A stretch of 64,000 nucleotides of DNA, from contig NZ_CP096980.1 in assembly GCF_002006355.2 (NCBI RefSeq), positions 124,001-188,000 of the forward strand. Reading direction: 5' to 3'. Under the pieces are notes generated by a model, which saw only the letters and a program-made list of their open reading frames with translations, did not search any database and was not told the DNA's origin. Source of the DNA: Clostridium felsineum DSM 794. GTDB taxonomy: Bacteria > Bacillota > Clostridia > Clostridiales > Clostridiaceae. The first letter of the stretch is position 1; each line of letters begins with the position of its first letter. The translations under genes were made by a program, and so were the position numbers. Positions 62,889 to 64,000 of the stretch are shown here, piece by piece.

Positions 62889-64000
62889 TTTATATCAATC
62901 CCCATATCTTTTCTTAGCTTAGAATACTTGTTTATTAATTCTTCTTCTGCTTTCTTTTGATTATCTATTCTTTCAACTCTAACAGCACAATATTTAAATT
63001 CTGGAGTTTTAGAAATTGGATCTAGGCTTCCTATTGTAAGTTCATTGCATGCACCAATCCACCATTGGTAAGTCATATAAGTTGCGCCTTTTTTAGTTCG
63101 TCCACTAATCCAAGCTCTGCTTATTACTTTACCCCTTTTTGATGAAACTGTTACTAATTCCTGATCTTTTATTCCAAGTTCTTTTGCATCTTCTATACTC
63201 ATTTGAATATATCCTGGCTCATCAGCTAAATTTTGAAGCGCACGACAATTTCCTGTCATAGTTCTTACAGAATAATGACCTACTTCTCTAACTGTTGAAA
63301 GTACTAATGGATAGTCTTTACTAATTTTTTCAGCAGGTTCTCTCCACTCAGTTGCAAATAATTTACCCTTTCCATTTTCAGTGGCAAATTTGTTTTCAGC
63401 ATATAGATAAGGAGTACCGTTATCCGCTTGTGATGTACAAGGCCATAAAACAGTTCCTTGCTTTTCCATTTTTTCATAACTTGCACCAGCGAATTTAGGT
63501 GAAAGACTTCTCATTTCATCCCAAATTTCTTTTGTATCCTTATATTTCATTGGATATCCCATAGCTGTTGAGATTAAAGAAATTATTTCCCAATCTGGTT
63601 TTGCATCGCCAATTGGATCTACTGCTTTTCTTATTCTTTGAAAGCCTCTATCAGCAGAGCTATAAACACCATCATGTTCACCCCAAGAGGTTGCTGGAAG
63701 TACAACATCAGCATGAAGGGCTGTTTTATTCATAAATATGTCTTGCACAATTACGAATTCCATCTTGTCTAATGCCTCACGAATTTCTTCTGCATCAGGA
63801 TCACTCTGTACAGGATCTTCACCAAATATATAGTATGCTTTTAATTTGTCTTCCTCTAAAACTAGCTTTGGCACTTCAGTTAAAACATAACCATTTTCCT
63901 TTGGTAGTTTAACACCCCAAGCTTTTTCAAACTTTTCTCTAATTTTTTTATCTATAACCTTTTGATAGCCGGGGAAATAGTTTGGGAGAACTCCCATGTC
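62885..64000 (-). CDS. fdhF: Formate dehydrogenase catalytic subunit FdhF, C-terminal part (5' end outside window)
   Basis: The frame is open to the edge; the Met at 63997 is internal (DMGVLPNYFPGYQKV). The visible 371 residues are the C-terminal molybdopterin-binding half: YYIFGEDPVQSDPD, VVLPATSWGEHDGVYSSADRGFQRI, and the late domain RTMTGNCRALQNLADEPGYIQMSIEDAKELGI. The N-terminal [4Fe-4S] cluster and the catalytic Sec/Cys are beyond the edge, so selenium use cannot be judged. It interconverts CO2 and formate; the operon partners point to a hydrogenase-coupled complex. Confidence 0.92.
   Translation of the reverse strand, partial: DMGVLPNYFPGYQKVIDKKIREKFEKAWGVKLPKENGYVLTEVPKLVLEEDKLKAYYIFGEDPVQSDPDAEEIREALDKMEFVIVQDIFMNKTALHADVVLPATSWGEHDGVYSSADRGFQRIRKAVDPIGDAKPDWEIISLISTAMGYPMKYKDTKEIWDEMRSLSPKFAGASYEKMEKQGTVLWPCTSQADNGTPYLYAENKFATENGKGKLFATEWREPAEKISKDYPLVLSTVREVGHYSVRTMTGNCRALQNLADEPGYIQMSIEDAKELGIKDQELVTVSSKRGKVISRAWISGRTKKGATYMTYQWWIGACNELTIGSLDPISKTPEFKYCAVRVERIDNQKKAEEELINKYSKLRKDMGIDIK

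Noticed and set aside
1..64000. CRISPR array
   Set aside because: No series of short regularly spaced repeats and no cas gene was seen anywhere in the window.

Overview
The window is AT-rich, with AGGAGG-type ribosome binding sites, sporeformer-type gene order (a Lon-family protease, then dnaB) and an Hsp18 close to the one I know from Clostridium acetobutylicum. It fits a solventogenic cluster I Clostridium. The tandem secreted polygalacturonases suggest a pectin-degrading relative such as the C. felsineum/roseum/aurantibutyricum group. The species is an inference; genus and group are well supported.

Layout. (1) 1-3134 is core chromosome: the end of a Lon-family protease gene, dnaB, a cluster of perfect DnaA boxes, hsp18 with a CtsR-type operator, and tRNA-Thr(CGT). 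(2) 3135-16203 is a 13-kb genomic island in the 3' end of that tRNA gene. The last 47 bp of the tRNA recur at 16157-16203 with one mismatch. The island has an IS1182-type element, an IS256-type element broken by an IS200-type element, a decayed second IS256-type element, a stand-alone RadC/JAB gene, a three-gene candidate conflict module (sce7726-like PD-(D/E)xK protein, sce7725-like protein, zinc-finger/RES-domain protein), and a superfamily I helicase gene with a 215-aa partner. I see no integrase. (3) 16204-36150 is a type VIIb secretion locus: esxA, essA, esaB, essB, essC, two DUF4176 genes, two small LXG-partner genes and an LXG toxin with a deaminase-like tip plus immunity gene. Promoterless toxin-tip/immunity cassettes follow, and esaA lies beyond them behind its own promoter.

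(4) 36331-37482 encodes a membrane-anchored protein with BspA-type leucine-rich repeats. (5) 37571-45049 handles amino sugars and sugar uptake: murQ-nagA-nagB and a GntR/UTRA regulator on the minus strand with NagR-type palindromes in the promoter regions, and facing them a mannose-family PTS operon (IIAB, IIC, IID, DUF956) with a long leader containing a LicT/BglG-type antiterminator candidate. (6) 45198-50507 has two VOC-family proteins, a chemoreceptor, a TetR repressor divergent from a metallo-beta-lactamase-fold gene with two clear operators, and a DUF4491 membrane protein. (7) 50665-55342 has two tandem polygalacturonases, a small membrane protein and a nucleoside phosphorylase.

(8) 55398-64000, minus strand, is one long operon entering from beyond the right edge: formate dehydrogenase (partial), moeA, mobB, fdhD, a four-cluster ferredoxin, an [FeFe]-hydrogenase, a second ferredoxin, mobA, moaA, moaC and a MOSC protein. 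The FdhF-HycB-HydA-HycB content matches the hydrogen-dependent CO2 reductase (formate-hydrogen lyase type) of acetogens, placed together with its molybdenum cofactor genes.

The strongest candidates for undescribed biology are the sce7726/sce7725/RES trio and the helicase pair in the tRNA island, and the orphan toxin-tip array of the type VII locus. In that array a 217-bp block is repeated almost exactly (215/217), as expected if tips are swapped by homologous recombination.
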